This document shows positions 52,991-62,555 of a stretch of 64,000 nucleotides of DNA, piece by piece. How positions within the stretch are numbered: position 1 is the stretch's first letter; each line of letters begins with the position of its first letter. Origin of the DNA: JAMXLO01 sp963794185. GTDB taxonomy: Bacteria > Pseudomonadota > Alphaproteobacteria > Acetobacterales > Acetobacteraceae. Made by a program: the position numbers and the translations under genes. The DNA lies in the NCBI GenBank assembly GCA_963794185.1, contig CAWCDM010000071.1, forward strand, positions 1-64,000, written 5' to 3'. The notes under the pieces are model-generated. The model did not search any database, was not told the origin of the DNA, and saw nothing but the letters and a program-made list of their open reading frames with translations.

Positions 52991-53570
52991 GTGCCGCGCC
53001 GACTATGCGCTCACCTTGGGGGCGATCGCCAAGGAACTGCAGGCTGTCGGCGCGCGGCTGACCGCGATCGAGGCGTCACCACAATTGCACGCCACACCAG
53101 CGACCGTGGCGCAGCAGGTGCGGCAGGAAGCAAGTCGGCTGGCGGAAGGCCAGGTCGCGCAGGCGCTGGCGGCACGCGAGGGTTTTGAGCGCGGGCGGGA
53201 GACGCTCGCGCGCGTGGCGTTCTTCGAGCAGCGAGCGCAGCAAGACCGGCGAATTGTCTGGGCCATTGGCGGTGGTGCGGCGTTGGTCGGGGCGGTCCTC
53301 GGTACGATGCTGTTTATGGAGGTCAACCGGCATGCGCCGGATGGTTTGGGGTGGTCCGCCGGTTGGGCAGCCTGGCTGATGCAAGCGGACACTCTCCAGG
53401 CCGGATATAAGCTGATCGACTGGAACAATCCGGGCACTGTCGCTGCGGTGAACGAGGACATCCGGCTTGGCAACGCCTATGCCAACGAGTTGCACAAATG
53501 CGAGGCGGCGGCGGCGCAAGCCGGCAAGGAACAGCGATGTATCCTCGGTGTGCAGCCACCACCACGGTAG
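52990..53570 (+). pseudogene. DUF6118-like plasmid protein, 5'-truncated
   Basis: About 190 codons: LTLGAIAKELQAVGARLTAI, EASPQLHATPATVAQQVRQE, a helical ETLARVAFFEQRAQQDRRIV, one membrane span WAIGGGAALVGAVLGTMLFM, and a C-terminal ANELHKCEAAAAQAGKEQRC. This fits DUF6118 proteins of alphaproteobacterial plasmids, whose N-terminus is lost here at the ISKra4 side. No start codon at a sensible place. Confidence 0.65.
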
Positions 53571-53714
53571 ATGAACGCGCTGGCCGAGCCGGGCCTGCGG
53601 GGAGAGGGTAGTGAAGGCCGCGGCGCAGCAGGAAGCCGGACAATTGCTTGACGGGCTTGGCGCAGGGTTCACGCCACCACCTGACGTGACATGGTGTGCC
53701 CAACTCCGATCGAA

Positions 53715-54863
53715 TCAAGCAATACTTGCCCTTAGTAACTCTGCCTCGTCACGGCGGTGGGGCAACCGGGCACGCGGGTCGTCGTTCAGGAATGGCACCA
53801 CGAAATGCCTGCCAAACCGACGCAACGCGGGATGCCAGCCATAGCGTTCAGCTGTAACTAGCAATGAATGTGCGGCGTCCACATATCTACCAGTGTCGAC
53901 GAGCATCATGGAGATCAACTCAATATACCAGTCGAAGGTCAGCGGTACGGGGTCGTCGAACTCTGTCTTGGCGGCCTCAAATCCGTCGGTCAATGCTGCC
54001 AACACGGCGGCGTGGAGGTGAGAGGGATCCTCTGATGTCAGTTCCATGAACTGGCCGTTCGGCTTGCCGAAGTAGCCGAAATCATGTCGAAAGGAGGCAT
54101 AGACAGACGTGTGTCGCCGTAGGATCTGAATATTTGGCAGTCCTGGCTTGGCCGTTCCCGACGTGGCGGCGACGGTCAAGCCGCTGCCGCAACCGACAAA
54201 CAAGTCGACATACTCTGTCAGTCGCGCTGTCTGACGGATGCTGATGCTGCCACCCGAGATGATGCGCGGATTGTCGGTCACCAAGGCGTCGTGCGTGGAG
54301 ATTATAACCACCGTCTTGCGACGTGCAGCGGTGATCGCCTCAGCCATTTCCACTGCCCGGCCAATGTCCATGAAGGACTGGCCGGACTTCGACGAACATT
54401 CGCAGAGTATGACCTGCGACGCATCTGCCGCAGGGCTGGTGGCAAACCACGCGTCCACCGCAGCCTTTTCTTCAGCGTCCAGGTTGATGGTGACGTCTAC
54501 CGGCACGCTGATCGGGCGCGGGTAATTGCGAAATAGCGATGGCCGCACCGTGCCATCGTAGTTCGCGAAGCGAGCGGGCGAGACCTGGGTGAGGAAAACG
54601 TGATCGAAATGCCCGGACGATGCGAGGCTATGGGCTTCGATTTCGAACAGCTGCCACGTACGATCCATTTCGGACCAGCTCTCCAGCGGGATTTCCCACA
54701 CCGTGTCGATATCCGGGTTATTGAAGAGCACATTGCGGCAGAGGCTGGCAACCGCCCAGGTCAGGTGACATCCCGGGAAGTCCTCTTTGATCTGCCGGGC
54801 GATGGCGGTGGCGTACAGGCAGTCGCCGTTGGAGCCGAGCATACCGAGCAGGATTCGGGTCAT
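53715..54863 (-). CDS. GT9-like glycosyltransferase
   Basis: 382 residues. ILLGMLGSNGDCLYATAIAR with a Rossmann start like heptosyltransferase/GT9 proteins, then DTVWEIPLESWSEMDRTWQL, QVILCECSSKSGQSFM, KTVVIISTHDALVTDN and VDLFVGCGSGLTVAATSGTA (donor-site region). The C-terminal part has helical tails. It probably adds a sugar to a surface glycan. The start overlaps the SDR gene stop (ATGA), second-last of a three-gene minus operon. Confidence 0.7.
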   Translation of the reverse strand: MTRILLGMLGSNGDCLYATAIARQIKEDFPGCHLTWAVASLCRNVLFNNPDIDTVWEIPLESWSEMDRTWQLFEIEAHSLASSGHFDHVFLTQVSPARFANYDGTVRPSLFRNYPRPISVPVDVTINLDAEEKAAVDAWFATSPAADASQVILCECSSKSGQSFMDIGRAVEMAEAITAARRKTVVIISTHDALVTDNPRIISGGSISIRQTARLTEYVDLFVGCGSGLTVAATSGTAKPGLPNIQILRRHTSVYASFRHDFGYFGKPNGQFMELTSEDPSHLHAAVLAALTDGFEAAKTEFDDPVPLTFDWYIELISMMLVDTGRYVDAAHSLLVTAERYGWHPALRRFGRHFVVPFLNDDPRARLPHRRDEAELLRASIA

Positions 54864-55813
54864 CGCATGTCAGCCGTTGCGCGGTTAATGGCAATACCGT
54901 GCCGTTCGCGCAGGATCCAGCCGGCAACATCGATTGCCTGGTGGCGCGGCAGCCTGCCCACCATGCGCTTCAGCATGGTTAGGTCAGCTCGGAACGGTGC
55001 TTCGCCAGATGGTGGCGGAGTGGTGTGCGGCAATGCGATGCCGGCCGCATCGGCCAGCTCCGCCGCCAGGACGGCGGCGTGCACTGGTTGGCCGGAGGCA
55101 AAGACCACATCGTTGGGATGCTCGGCCTGGACCAGGTCCGCGGTCAGCTCCATGAATTCACGACTGCTTCCCCAGTCGCACCAAAAGTCCAGAGTGACAA
55201 TCTCCGGTGCTGGGCCAAGTTTGCCCATCTGGGCGGCGGTTCGAGCCGCAAGGCGCGGCAGGAAATAACTGTCCGGTCGCCGTGGCAAGTCGTGGTTGAA
55301 GTAATAGCCGACACTGGCCCAGATGTGGTGACATGTACGGTAGTACTGGATCAGGTCGGTCGCGGCATTTTTCGTGATGCTGTAGAGGCAGCTTGACACA
55401 CGCGGCGTATTTTCGTCGATGCGCGGCGGCGGCGACGTGCCGAACACTTTCAGAGAACTGGGGTAGAATAGCCGCGTGTCCCGGCGGCGGTTACGAATGT
55501 GCTCCAGGCAGGTGTGCACGCTGCCGACATTCAATGCCAGCGCCTCGCGCCAACGGGCTTCATAGGAGTGTCCGGCCGAACCATGTATCGCCGCCATATG
55601 ATAGATTTCGCCTGGCAGCGCCTCGGCCAGTAGCGCATCCAGCGCAGGCGCATCGGCGACATCAAGTGCGACGTAGCGGAAACGGCCGGGATCGACCCAG
55701 CGCGAGACAGCCTGCCGAGCGGCGCCTGTCACCCGGTACCCGCGCTCGATCAGGATTTCCGCGAGGTAGCTGCCATCCTGCCCGTTTACACCCAGCACCA
55801 AGGCGGTGTTCAT
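54860..55813 (-). CDS. GMD-like NAD(P)-dependent SDR
   Basis: 317 residues. NVNGQDGSYLAEILIERGYR-type N-terminus (GVNGQDG loop), EIYHMAAIHGSAGHSYEARW, FYPSSLKVFGTSPPP, then LYSITKNAATDLIQYY with Y-x-x-x-K. It resembles GDP-mannose dehydratases and related nucleotide-sugar enzymes but lacks the RRDWG block of gmd, so the substrate may be another sugar nucleotide. Between the methyltransferase-type and GT9-like genes. Confidence 0.8.
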   Translation of the reverse strand: MNTALVLGVNGQDGSYLAEILIERGYRVTGAARQAVSRWVDPGRFRYVALDVADAPALDALLAEALPGEIYHMAAIHGSAGHSYEARWREALALNVGSVHTCLEHIRNRRRDTRLFYPSSLKVFGTSPPPRIDENTPRVSSCLYSITKNAATDLIQYYRTCHHIWASVGYYFNHDLPRRPDSYFLPRLAARTAAQMGKLGPAPEIVTLDFWCDWGSSREFMELTADLVQAEHPNDVVFASGQPVHAAVLAAELADAAGIALPHTTPPPSGEAPFRADLTMLKRMVGRLPRHQAIDVAGWILRERHGIAINRATADMR

Positions 55814-55840
55814 GGCGAGCTGGAACCGACCCGGCGCAAC

Positions 55841-57169
55841 TCAAATGCCGAGCATGTCTTCAAGCATGTCCGCCGTGACATCCGCCTTGGCGATCTCCTC
55901 ATCGAGATTCTCCGCCGTCACAACTGTGATTTGAGGGAGCGGAAAGATCATTTTCGTGCCGGCCAAAATAGTCTCGCGTTCCCGTTCTAGGAATTCCTTC
56001 TTGAAGTGCCACGGCAGCACGAGATAGTAATCCGGCTGCATCTCGCGGGACTGCTCCTCAGAAATGATGCGGATGCCAGTGCCGAGGGTGAGTGCGCCTA
56101 CCTTGTCGGGATTGCGGTCTGCGGCGAACGGTACCTTGTAGGAATCGATCCCGTACCATTGCAGCAAAACATTGCCTTTGGTGGAGGCACCGTAAACGTG
56201 CACGCGACCTGCATCAGCATGAATGCGTGCCAGCAGTTCCGTCATTTGGGTGCGCAGTGCATCGATGCGAAGCTGGAAGGCCAAATACGGCACGTTGGTG
56301 TCGAGCTGCATCTGGAACTCGTTGACCTGCAGCCGTCTGATCATGTCGCGTGCTTCCACCGTGTCATAGCGGAAGCAATCGGCCTTGCACACGTAGCAGC
56401 GGATGCTGCCGCCGTTGATCCAGTTCAGCGACACCTTGAAGATGCGCAGGCCGGCACGCGACATGATCGTGTTGAGCACCGACAGGCTGTAATATTCGAG
56501 ATGCTCGTGGCACACCGTATCGAAGGAGTTCATCGCCAGCATCAGCGGCATGTACGACATCTCGAGAACCCAGATGCCCTCGCAGTCGAGCAGGGCCTGG
56601 ACATTGCGGGCGAAGCCGACCGGGTCCTCCAGGTCATAGAACATGGCCACGGAGGTTATCAGATCGAAGCTGAGACTGGACAGCCGGTGGGTCGCACTGT
56701 CGGACGGGAACACGGTGTTGATGACCTGTACGGGCGGCGGGATAGTGGCCGCAATATCGGATGGGTCGATGCCCCAGCGTTCGAAATCGCCGGGAATCTG
56801 CTGCAGCAGGGTCCCGTCATTACAGCCGATATCCAGCACTCGCTTCTGGTTCGGCTGCACAATGGCACGGGCCGAGTCAACCAATTCGGCAAGATGCCGC
56901 CGCATGGTCTCGTTTGTCCCTGATCTGTACCAATAATTCGCGTAGAGGATTTCCGGCGGGATGGAATGCGCGAGCTGCAGCAGGCCACAGGCATCCTCAC
57001 TGCTCGACACATCGCACCGCACCAGCTGGGTGGGCACCTTCCGTGTCGGTGGGGTCTGCATGGGTGGCTTGAGGAACGAGCCTTGCAGAAACTGCTCGCC
57101 AAGGTCGATGACAGGCGCCAAATCGGTGCAACCGCAAACACGGCAGCGTTGTTTGTGGAGAATATGCAT
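55841..57169 (-). CDS. NDP-sugar C-methyltransferase-type protein
   Basis: 442 residues from ATG 57169. Zinc-type N-terminus CRVCGCTDLAPVIDLGEQFL, SAM-binding VLDIGCNDGTLLQQIPGDFE, then CHEHLEYYSLSVLNTIMSRA, NGGSIRCYVCKAD and a C-terminal Rossmann-like RVHVYGASTKGNVLLQWYGI. This two-domain layout is that of sugar C-methyltransferases (TylC3/NovU type), acting on 4-keto-deoxysugars. Fits a pathway with 6-deoxyhexoses. First gene of the minus-strand operon. Confidence 0.85.
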   Translation of the reverse strand: MHILHKQRCRVCGCTDLAPVIDLGEQFLQGSFLKPPMQTPPTRKVPTQLVRCDVSSSEDACGLLQLAHSIPPEILYANYWYRSGTNETMRRHLAELVDSARAIVQPNQKRVLDIGCNDGTLLQQIPGDFERWGIDPSDIAATIPPPVQVINTVFPSDSATHRLSSLSFDLITSVAMFYDLEDPVGFARNVQALLDCEGIWVLEMSYMPLMLAMNSFDTVCHEHLEYYSLSVLNTIMSRAGLRIFKVSLNWINGGSIRCYVCKADCFRYDTVEARDMIRRLQVNEFQMQLDTNVPYLAFQLRIDALRTQMTELLARIHADAGRVHVYGASTKGNVLLQWYGIDSYKVPFAADRNPDKVGALTLGTGIRIISEEQSREMQPDYYLVLPWHFKKEFLERERETILAGTKMIFPLPQITVVTAENLDEEIAKADVTADMLEDMLGI

Positions 57170-57389
57170 CGGTTTCACCTTAGCGAGTCCGGCGCCAAAC
57201 TTGTGCAATTAGCCGATCTCGTCAACCTGCCTCGGGAAGGCCAGCGATCGGCGCCTTGGCGCTGGCTGGCGTTCTTGATAGAGGGTCTTGCGCGGCTGGA
57301 GGACACCTGCCAGCCGCGATTTCTCTAACAGGTGCGAAAGGCGATGGCGCGGTTTGAGCATCACCCGTGAACCTGGAAATGTCTCCCTC

Positions 57390-58895
57390 ATGCTGCAGGG
57401 CTGGGAAAATCCGTCCCCGCTCACCCTTCACATCGCGGCCCGAAGCGACATCGCGCGACTCCGCGCCGGAATAAGCGCCGATCTTGATAAGCTGCTGCCC
57501 CGTTGCAGTGCATTGGAGCAGATGCTTCCCGAGCAGGCGCTGCGTCACAAGGGCTATGCCAGCTCCAAGACTCGTCGTGAATTCGCATTGAAGCTGGCCG
57601 CGGCCGATCCGCTGCCTGCTTCGGCTAGCCGCGCGATCGACCCCGCGCCGGCGATTCGCCACCAGGCCGTGGCCGACTCCGACGTGGCGCTCGGCGAGAT
57701 GCTGCGCCGAGCGCGGCGGATTCTGTGCGTCGGCGACACAACAGAGCCCGCGCTGCGAGACGCCCTGAGCCGAGTCGCTGCCATCACAACCATGGTGACG
57801 CCCGGCGACGGCGAGGTTACGAAGACGCTCAGCGGACGCTTGCGCCCGGGGGCGAACTCCTTCAGTGCGTGGCAGGCAGCCCAGGGCGAAAGCGACCGCG
57901 CTGAAGTCGGGGTTTTCGTGCTTGGGCGCCAGGCTGGCCGTGCCGATGTGGAATTGCTGCGCCACCGTGTCTATGCGCATCAGCGCGTGTTCGTCGAAGC
58001 CGGGTCACCCGCCCTGACCTGGCTGCTGGCACTTTGGGATGGCATCGCCACCCGTCATGGCCAGGTATTCATACTGTCCGAGCCGGCGCGCTATTTTCGT
58101 GAACCATCCGGCCGATTCCGCCTCGCACCGGACGCCGACTGGCCGCGCATCACGGTGGTGACCGTCAGCTACAACCAATGCTGCTATCTCGAGCAGTGCG
58201 TTCTGTCGGTGCTGAACCAGCACTACCCCAACCTCGAATACATCGTGGTGGACGCCGGTTCGACGGACGGCAGCGTTGAGCTGCTGCGACGCTACGAGCA
58301 CGCCTTTGCCAGGTTGATCGTGGAGCCGGACCGGGGCCAATCGGATGGCCTGAACAAGGGCTTCCGGTTCGCCACCGGCGAGATCGTCACCTGGGTCAAC
58401 AGCGATGACATGTTGGCACCACTGTCACTGAAGCGCGCCGCGATGGCGATCCGCGCCACCGGTGCCGACTTAGTTGCCGGCACCTGCGAGCGTATTGGCG
58501 ACGACGATGGCCGTGTGCTGTACAGGCATCACGCCGCACTGCCGGCCCTGCGCCGGGAACCGTTCACGCTGGACGGGCCTCTGGACTGGTGCACGGCATG
58601 GGAGAAGGCCGACTATTTCTTCCAACCGGAAGTGTTCTTCACACGCGCGATCTGGCAACGAGCCGGGGGCTATCTGAAACCGCATCTGTTCTGGGCGATG
58701 GACTGGGACCTGTGGCTGCGCTGTGCCCTGGCCGGCGCCACCATCGTGCGCATTCCCGACATACTGGGTGTCAGCCGTGAACACGCGGCGCAAAAGACGA
58801 CGTCCGAAGAGATGTATTTGTGGCAGATCGTCGGGATTCTCCGTGAATACGACGACATGCTGGCCGCCGTTCAAGCGGAAGTGGGCCCGGCATGA
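57390..58895 (+). CDS. family 2 glycosyltransferase with N-terminal extension
   Basis: 501 residues from ATG 57390. The N-terminal 245 residues (MLQGWENPSPLTLHIAARSD, RRARRILCVGDTTEPALRDA) are not recognised, perhaps a second transferase-like fold. The GT2 part has ITVVTVSYNQCCYLEQCVLS, EYIVVDAGSTDGSVELLRRY, SDGLNKGFRFATGEIVTWVN SDD (DxD-like) and MDWDLWLRCALAGATIVRIP. First gene of a plus-strand operon; its stop overlaps the FkbM gene start. Confidence 0.85.
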   Translation: MLQGWENPSPLTLHIAARSDIARLRAGISADLDKLLPRCSALEQMLPEQALRHKGYASSKTRREFALKLAAADPLPASASRAIDPAPAIRHQAVADSDVALGEMLRRARRILCVGDTTEPALRDALSRVAAITTMVTPGDGEVTKTLSGRLRPGANSFSAWQAAQGESDRAEVGVFVLGRQAGRADVELLRHRVYAHQRVFVEAGSPALTWLLALWDGIATRHGQVFILSEPARYFREPSGRFRLAPDADWPRITVVTVSYNQCCYLEQCVLSVLNQHYPNLEYIVVDAGSTDGSVELLRRYEHAFARLIVEPDRGQSDGLNKGFRFATGEIVTWVNSDDMLAPLSLKRAAMAIRATGADLVAGTCERIGDDDGRVLYRHHAALPALRREPFTLDGPLDWCTAWEKADYFFQPEVFFTRAIWQRAGGYLKPHLFWAMDWDLWLRCALAGATIVRIPDILGVSREHAAQKTTSEEMYLWQIVGILREYDDMLAAVQAEVGPA

Positions 58896-60655
58896 ACGGA
58901 TCCTCTGAAGCAGCGCCCGGCTCAATCGGCCTGCTGAGGCGTGCCCGCTCGGTTCTGAGGCTGTGGCTTTCGGGGGCGTTGACCACCAGGCAGGTCATTC
59001 GGATCGCCATGCGTGTGACACGCTTCGAGCGCTGGGGCGTGCGGCCGATCACACAGGAACGTTTCCGAGCCCTGAATCAGGCAGCGGAACAAGCCGAAAT
59101 TCTGCATCGGGGGATCGTGTCCTGGTGGTCCGTGGCATCGAACGCGCCGCTGATCGAGGCCGAAATCGAGACACCAGCGGGTCTGATTGCGCATCTGCGG
59201 TCCCTGGCGTTATCGCACCAGGAGGCGCTCGCCGCGCAGTCTGCAGCCGTCGAGATGGCCAGCAGGATGGCGGCACGCAACAACACCCTAGCGGCAAATC
59301 TGGAACAGGCGACACGCGCGATCGAGCATCTCCGCCGTGTCGAGACCGCCTACGTCGAAGCCACCGAACGAGCCGAGCGGACCGCCGCCGAGGCGGCTAA
59401 GGCGACTAAACTGGCGGAGGCGACCGCCGCCGAGGCGGCTAAGGCGACTAAACTGGCGGAGGCGACCGCCGCCGAGGCAAGCCGGCTGCAGGACTGGAAT
59501 CGGGACCTCCAGATCACGAACCAGACCTTGCGTGACGCGAACGCGGAGGCATCCGCAGCGTTCCAGACCGCCTGTCGCGGCGTGCAGGCCATGATGAACG
59601 AATGGCAGCGGATGCTGTTCGAGGTGACCGGCAACACCGCCGCCAGCGAGGGCGCGACGACGCTGGTGCTGGCCGACCAACCCGTCGAGGAAACCCTGGC
59701 CACATTGATCAATCTGTCGGAAGCTTCGCACGGCGTGCGGCCGTTCCAGCATGCGGTGCCGATCCTGGCCCCGGCGCGGCCGTTTCCGCTGCCGTGGCGG
59801 CCCGACCTGCCGGCGCTGCGGATCGTCGATGTCGGATCGCAGGAACTCGACTCGGAAAGCGACATGCACGCGCCGCTGCATGCCGCGGCCCCCGTCGAGA
59901 TTATCGGCTTCGATCCCTTCGCAGTGCCGGATGCCTCAGATGCCGGCACCGCGAGGACAAGTATCGACGTCACCAGAAGCGACGGTCGCCGGATCCGCAC
60001 CTTTCCCGCGCTGCTCGCAGACGGCGGGACCGTGACCCTCCACGTCAATCGCTACGATCCAACCTCGTCCATTCTGCCGAGCAACCATGCGCTCACCAGG
60101 CAGTTCGGCCTGCTCGATATGGCGGTCGAGACCGTCGAGACCCGCCAGCTGCCGTCGCATCGGATGGACGACGTGCTGCCGGTCGAGGGCGAGGCCGCCC
60201 GGATCGACCTGCTGAAGATCGACGTGCAGGGTGCCGCGCATATGCTGCTGGAAAATGCCCCGAAGGTCCTGCGCAACACGCTGGTCTGCCACGTCGAGAT
60301 CGAGTTCGCGCCGGTGTATCTCGGCGAGCGGCTGTTCGGCGATATCGACACGCTGCTGCGCGCGGCCGGTTTCTGCTTCGTGGATTTCTTCAGCCTGGGC
60401 CGGCAGCGCTATGGCAGCTTCGACGCCTCGCCTGCCCGGGCCTTCCATCGCGGGCGAACCCTGTGGGGCGATTGCATCTACATAAGGGACCTGGATACCG
60501 AAGGCGCGCTATCGGCCGATGACCTGTTCCGAGCCGCCGTCATCGTGCACAGCTGCTACAACAAGCAGGACCTCGCGGCAGAGTTGCTGGGCAGGCTGGA
60601 CGCCATGACGGGAACCGGTCTGCTCAAGGACTACATAGACGGCACCGCTGCATGA
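58892..60655 (+). CDS. FkbM-family methyltransferase with coiled-coil repeats
   Basis: 587 residues. N-terminal helical region (1-100), a coiled coil with tandem AAEAAKATKLAEAT repeats (about 163-192), then a long linker and an FkbM-type SAM domain: RIVDVGSQELDSESDMHAPL, EIIGFDPF, RIDLLKIDVQGAAHMLLENA, LVCHVEIEFAPVYLGERLF, FVDFFSLGRQRYGSF. FkbM enzymes O-methylate sugars and other polyketide or glycan substrates. The coiled coil may act as a molecular ruler. ATGA overlap with the upstream GT2 gene. Confidence 0.85.
   Translation: MNGSSEAAPGSIGLLRRARSVLRLWLSGALTTRQVIRIAMRVTRFERWGVRPITQERFRALNQAAEQAEILHRGIVSWWSVASNAPLIEAEIETPAGLIAHLRSLALSHQEALAAQSAAVEMASRMAARNNTLAANLEQATRAIEHLRRVETAYVEATERAERTAAEAAKATKLAEATAAEAAKATKLAEATAAEASRLQDWNRDLQITNQTLRDANAEASAAFQTACRGVQAMMNEWQRMLFEVTGNTAASEGATTLVLADQPVEETLATLINLSEASHGVRPFQHAVPILAPARPFPLPWRPDLPALRIVDVGSQELDSESDMHAPLHAAAPVEIIGFDPFAVPDASDAGTARTSIDVTRSDGRRIRTFPALLADGGTVTLHVNRYDPTSSILPSNHALTRQFGLLDMAVETVETRQLPSHRMDDVLPVEGEAARIDLLKIDVQGAAHMLLENAPKVLRNTLVCHVEIEFAPVYLGERLFGDIDTLLRAAGFCFVDFFSLGRQRYGSFDASPARAFHRGRTLWGDCIYIRDLDTEGALSADDLFRAAVIVHSCYNKQDLAAELLGRLDAMTGTGLLKDYIDGTAA
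59381..59464. repeat. 42-base in-frame tandem repeat (two copies plus partial)
   Basis: Two exact copies (59381-59422, 59423-59464) and a 17-base third start, coding for the 14-residue coiled-coil repeat of the FkbM protein. Identical at DNA level, so recent and possibly variable in number. Confidence 0.9.
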
Positions 60656-61791
60656 GCGGTAGCGGTACCACGGGCAGCCGTCTGATCCGGTATCCACCGC
60701 TGTCCTGGGCGCGTTCGCTTGCGCGGCACGGGCTGGATGCACTAGCGGTGCGCATCGCCGCCCGCCATACGGTGCCGCCGCCGGTCGAACCATTGCACGT
60801 GGCGATGGAGCCGGTCATCGCCGCGGATGGCCAGGCGGCGGAGCTGGGGCGGCAGATTCTGGGTCAGCAGGCGATGCTGACGTATCATAGTCTGAATCGG
60901 CTGGACCGCGCGTTGCTGCTGCAGGGCCGCATCGCTGCGATGCAGATCGGCGCCCGCGACAAGATCGGCCATCTGGGGGATGTCGAGTTTCGGGTGTGCT
61001 CGCAATGGGGCGAGGACGGCATCATCGAATGGCTTTGCCAGCGCATTCCGAACATCTTCCGCTCCTTCGTCGAATTCGGCGTGGAGAACTTCGCCGAGGC
61101 CAATACCCGATTTCTGCTGGAGAATCGCGGGTGGCGCGGGCTGGTGATGGACGGCAGCGCCACGCACATGGCCGGCCTGCGGCAGGATGCGCTGTATTGG
61201 CGTCACGACCTGACGGCGGTCGCAGCCTTCATCACCGCCGAGAACATCAACCGGCTGATCACCGAGAACGGCTTTGCCGGGGATCTGGGGATCCTCAGCG
61301 TCGATATCGACGGCAACGACTACTGGGTGCTGGAGGCGATCGACTGCGTCGAACCGGCGATCATCATCTGCGAGATCAACGGCGTTTTCGGCGACCTGAG
61401 GGCGTTCACCGTGCCCTATAGGCCGGACTTCCACCGGATGGATGCGCATTATTCCGGCCAGTATTTCGGCTGCTCGCTGGCCGCGGCGAAGCTGCTGTGC
61501 CACCGCAAGGGCTACACCTTCCTCGGCACCAACACCAATGGTGTGAACGCCTTCTTCGTGCGCGACGACCTGGCGGGGCCGATTGTCGAGTTGCTCTCGG
61601 AGGCTCGTGCCTGGGCGCCGCGACACCGGGATTCGCGCGACCTGCGCGGCGAGCTGGATTTTGTGCGCGGACTTGGCCGTTACGAGCTTGTCGCCGACAT
61701 GCCCGTGGTCGATATTTCCTCCGGACAGCTGGTTGCGATGAGGGAGCTGGAGCCGCTGTACAGCGACGCGTTCCTGGAGGATTTTCGGTAG
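60652..61791 (+). CDS. FkbM-like conserved protein of the glycan operon
   Basis: 379 residues. EFRVCSQWGEDGIIEWLCQR, SFVEFGVENFAEANTRFLLE, GWRGLVMDGSATHMAGLRQD and LGILSVDIDGNDYWVLEAID, then AIIICEINGVFGD. These blocks occur in a family often placed beside sugar methyltransferases and resemble a SAM fold. The catalytic role is not certain. ATGA overlap with the upstream gene. Confidence 0.7.
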   Translation: MSGSGTTGSRLIRYPPLSWARSLARHGLDALAVRIAARHTVPPPVEPLHVAMEPVIAADGQAAELGRQILGQQAMLTYHSLNRLDRALLLQGRIAAMQIGARDKIGHLGDVEFRVCSQWGEDGIIEWLCQRIPNIFRSFVEFGVENFAEANTRFLLENRGWRGLVMDGSATHMAGLRQDALYWRHDLTAVAAFITAENINRLITENGFAGDLGILSVDIDGNDYWVLEAIDCVEPAIIICEINGVFGDLRAFTVPYRPDFHRMDAHYSGQYFGCSLAAAKLLCHRKGYTFLGTNTNGVNAFFVRDDLAGPIVELLSEARAWAPRHRDSRDLRGELDFVRGLGRYELVADMPVVDISSGQLVAMRELEPLYSDAFLEDFR

Positions 61792-61798
61792 GCTCTTG

Positions 61799-62191
61799 AT
61801 GACACATGCAGTTGAGACACCGGTCGCCATCGGCGAGTTGATCGACAAGATCACCATCCTGGAGATCAAGGCCGAGCGGTTCACCGACGCCGCCAAAAGG
61901 AAGAACGTGGCGGCGGAGCTGAGCATGCTGCGCGCCCGGCGCGATCAGGCGGTCCCGCAATCGCCGCGACTCGATGCGCTGGGTGCGCAGCTGAAGGCCG
62001 TCAACGAGCGCATCTGGGAACTGGAGGATTGCATCCGGGACTGCGAGCGGCGTGCTGATTTCGGCGCCGACTTCGTCGCCGTGGCGCGCAGCATCTACCG
62101 GACCAACGACGAGCGAGCCGCGGTGAAGCGCCAGATCAACGTTGCGCTCGGCTCGGACCTGATCGAAGAGAAGTCCTACGCACCTTACTGA
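61799..62191 (+). CDS. DUF6165 family protein
   Basis: 130 residues. VETPVAIGELIDKITILEIK, AERFTDAAKRKNVAAELSML, RIWELEDCIRDCERRADFGA and AVARSIYRTNDERAAVKRQI match DUF6165, a helical family often encoded with TPR or glycosyltransferase genes. Function unknown. Start at ATG 61799. Confidence 0.85.
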   Translation: MTHAVETPVAIGELIDKITILEIKAERFTDAAKRKNVAAELSMLRARRDQAVPQSPRLDALGAQLKAVNERIWELEDCIRDCERRADFGADFVAVARSIYRTNDERAAVKRQINVALGSDLIEEKSYAPY

Positions 62192-62213
62192 CCCCATAAG
62201 GACTGTCGAACCA

Positions 62214-62555
62214 ATGGATCGCAGCGTTGATAAGGCTGAGCGAAAAAACTCATGGCTAGACTTGCTGGCCGCCCCGCGGGATCGCCACCCTGGTTCTGAT
62301 GCGCTCGTCGTCTATGTTCATGTGCCCAAGGCCGGTGGACGGTCAATGATGCGGATGTTACGGGATGTATATGGTGACCGACTTCTGGTGGCCCATCCCA
62401 AGGGGTGGCCCCAGGTGTTGCCAGATGATGTCCTCCGAGACATTGGAGAGCGGCCACAATTCTACCGAGCATTTTCAGGGCATCACGCGTTCGGCATTCA
62501 CGAAGTATTCAGGCGCCCGGCGCGCTACATAACAACCCTAAGAGAGCCATTATTG
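62214..62555 (+). pseudogene. sulfotransferase, truncated by ISL3 insertion
   Basis: ALVVYVHVPKAGGRSMMRML carries the 5'-phosphosulfate-binding motif (about 36-46), followed by RPARYITTLREPLL (R of the 3' motif). The rest is lost at about 62555, where the IS left end begins. The enzyme would sulfate the surface glycan; the operon is now cut. Confidence 0.8.
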
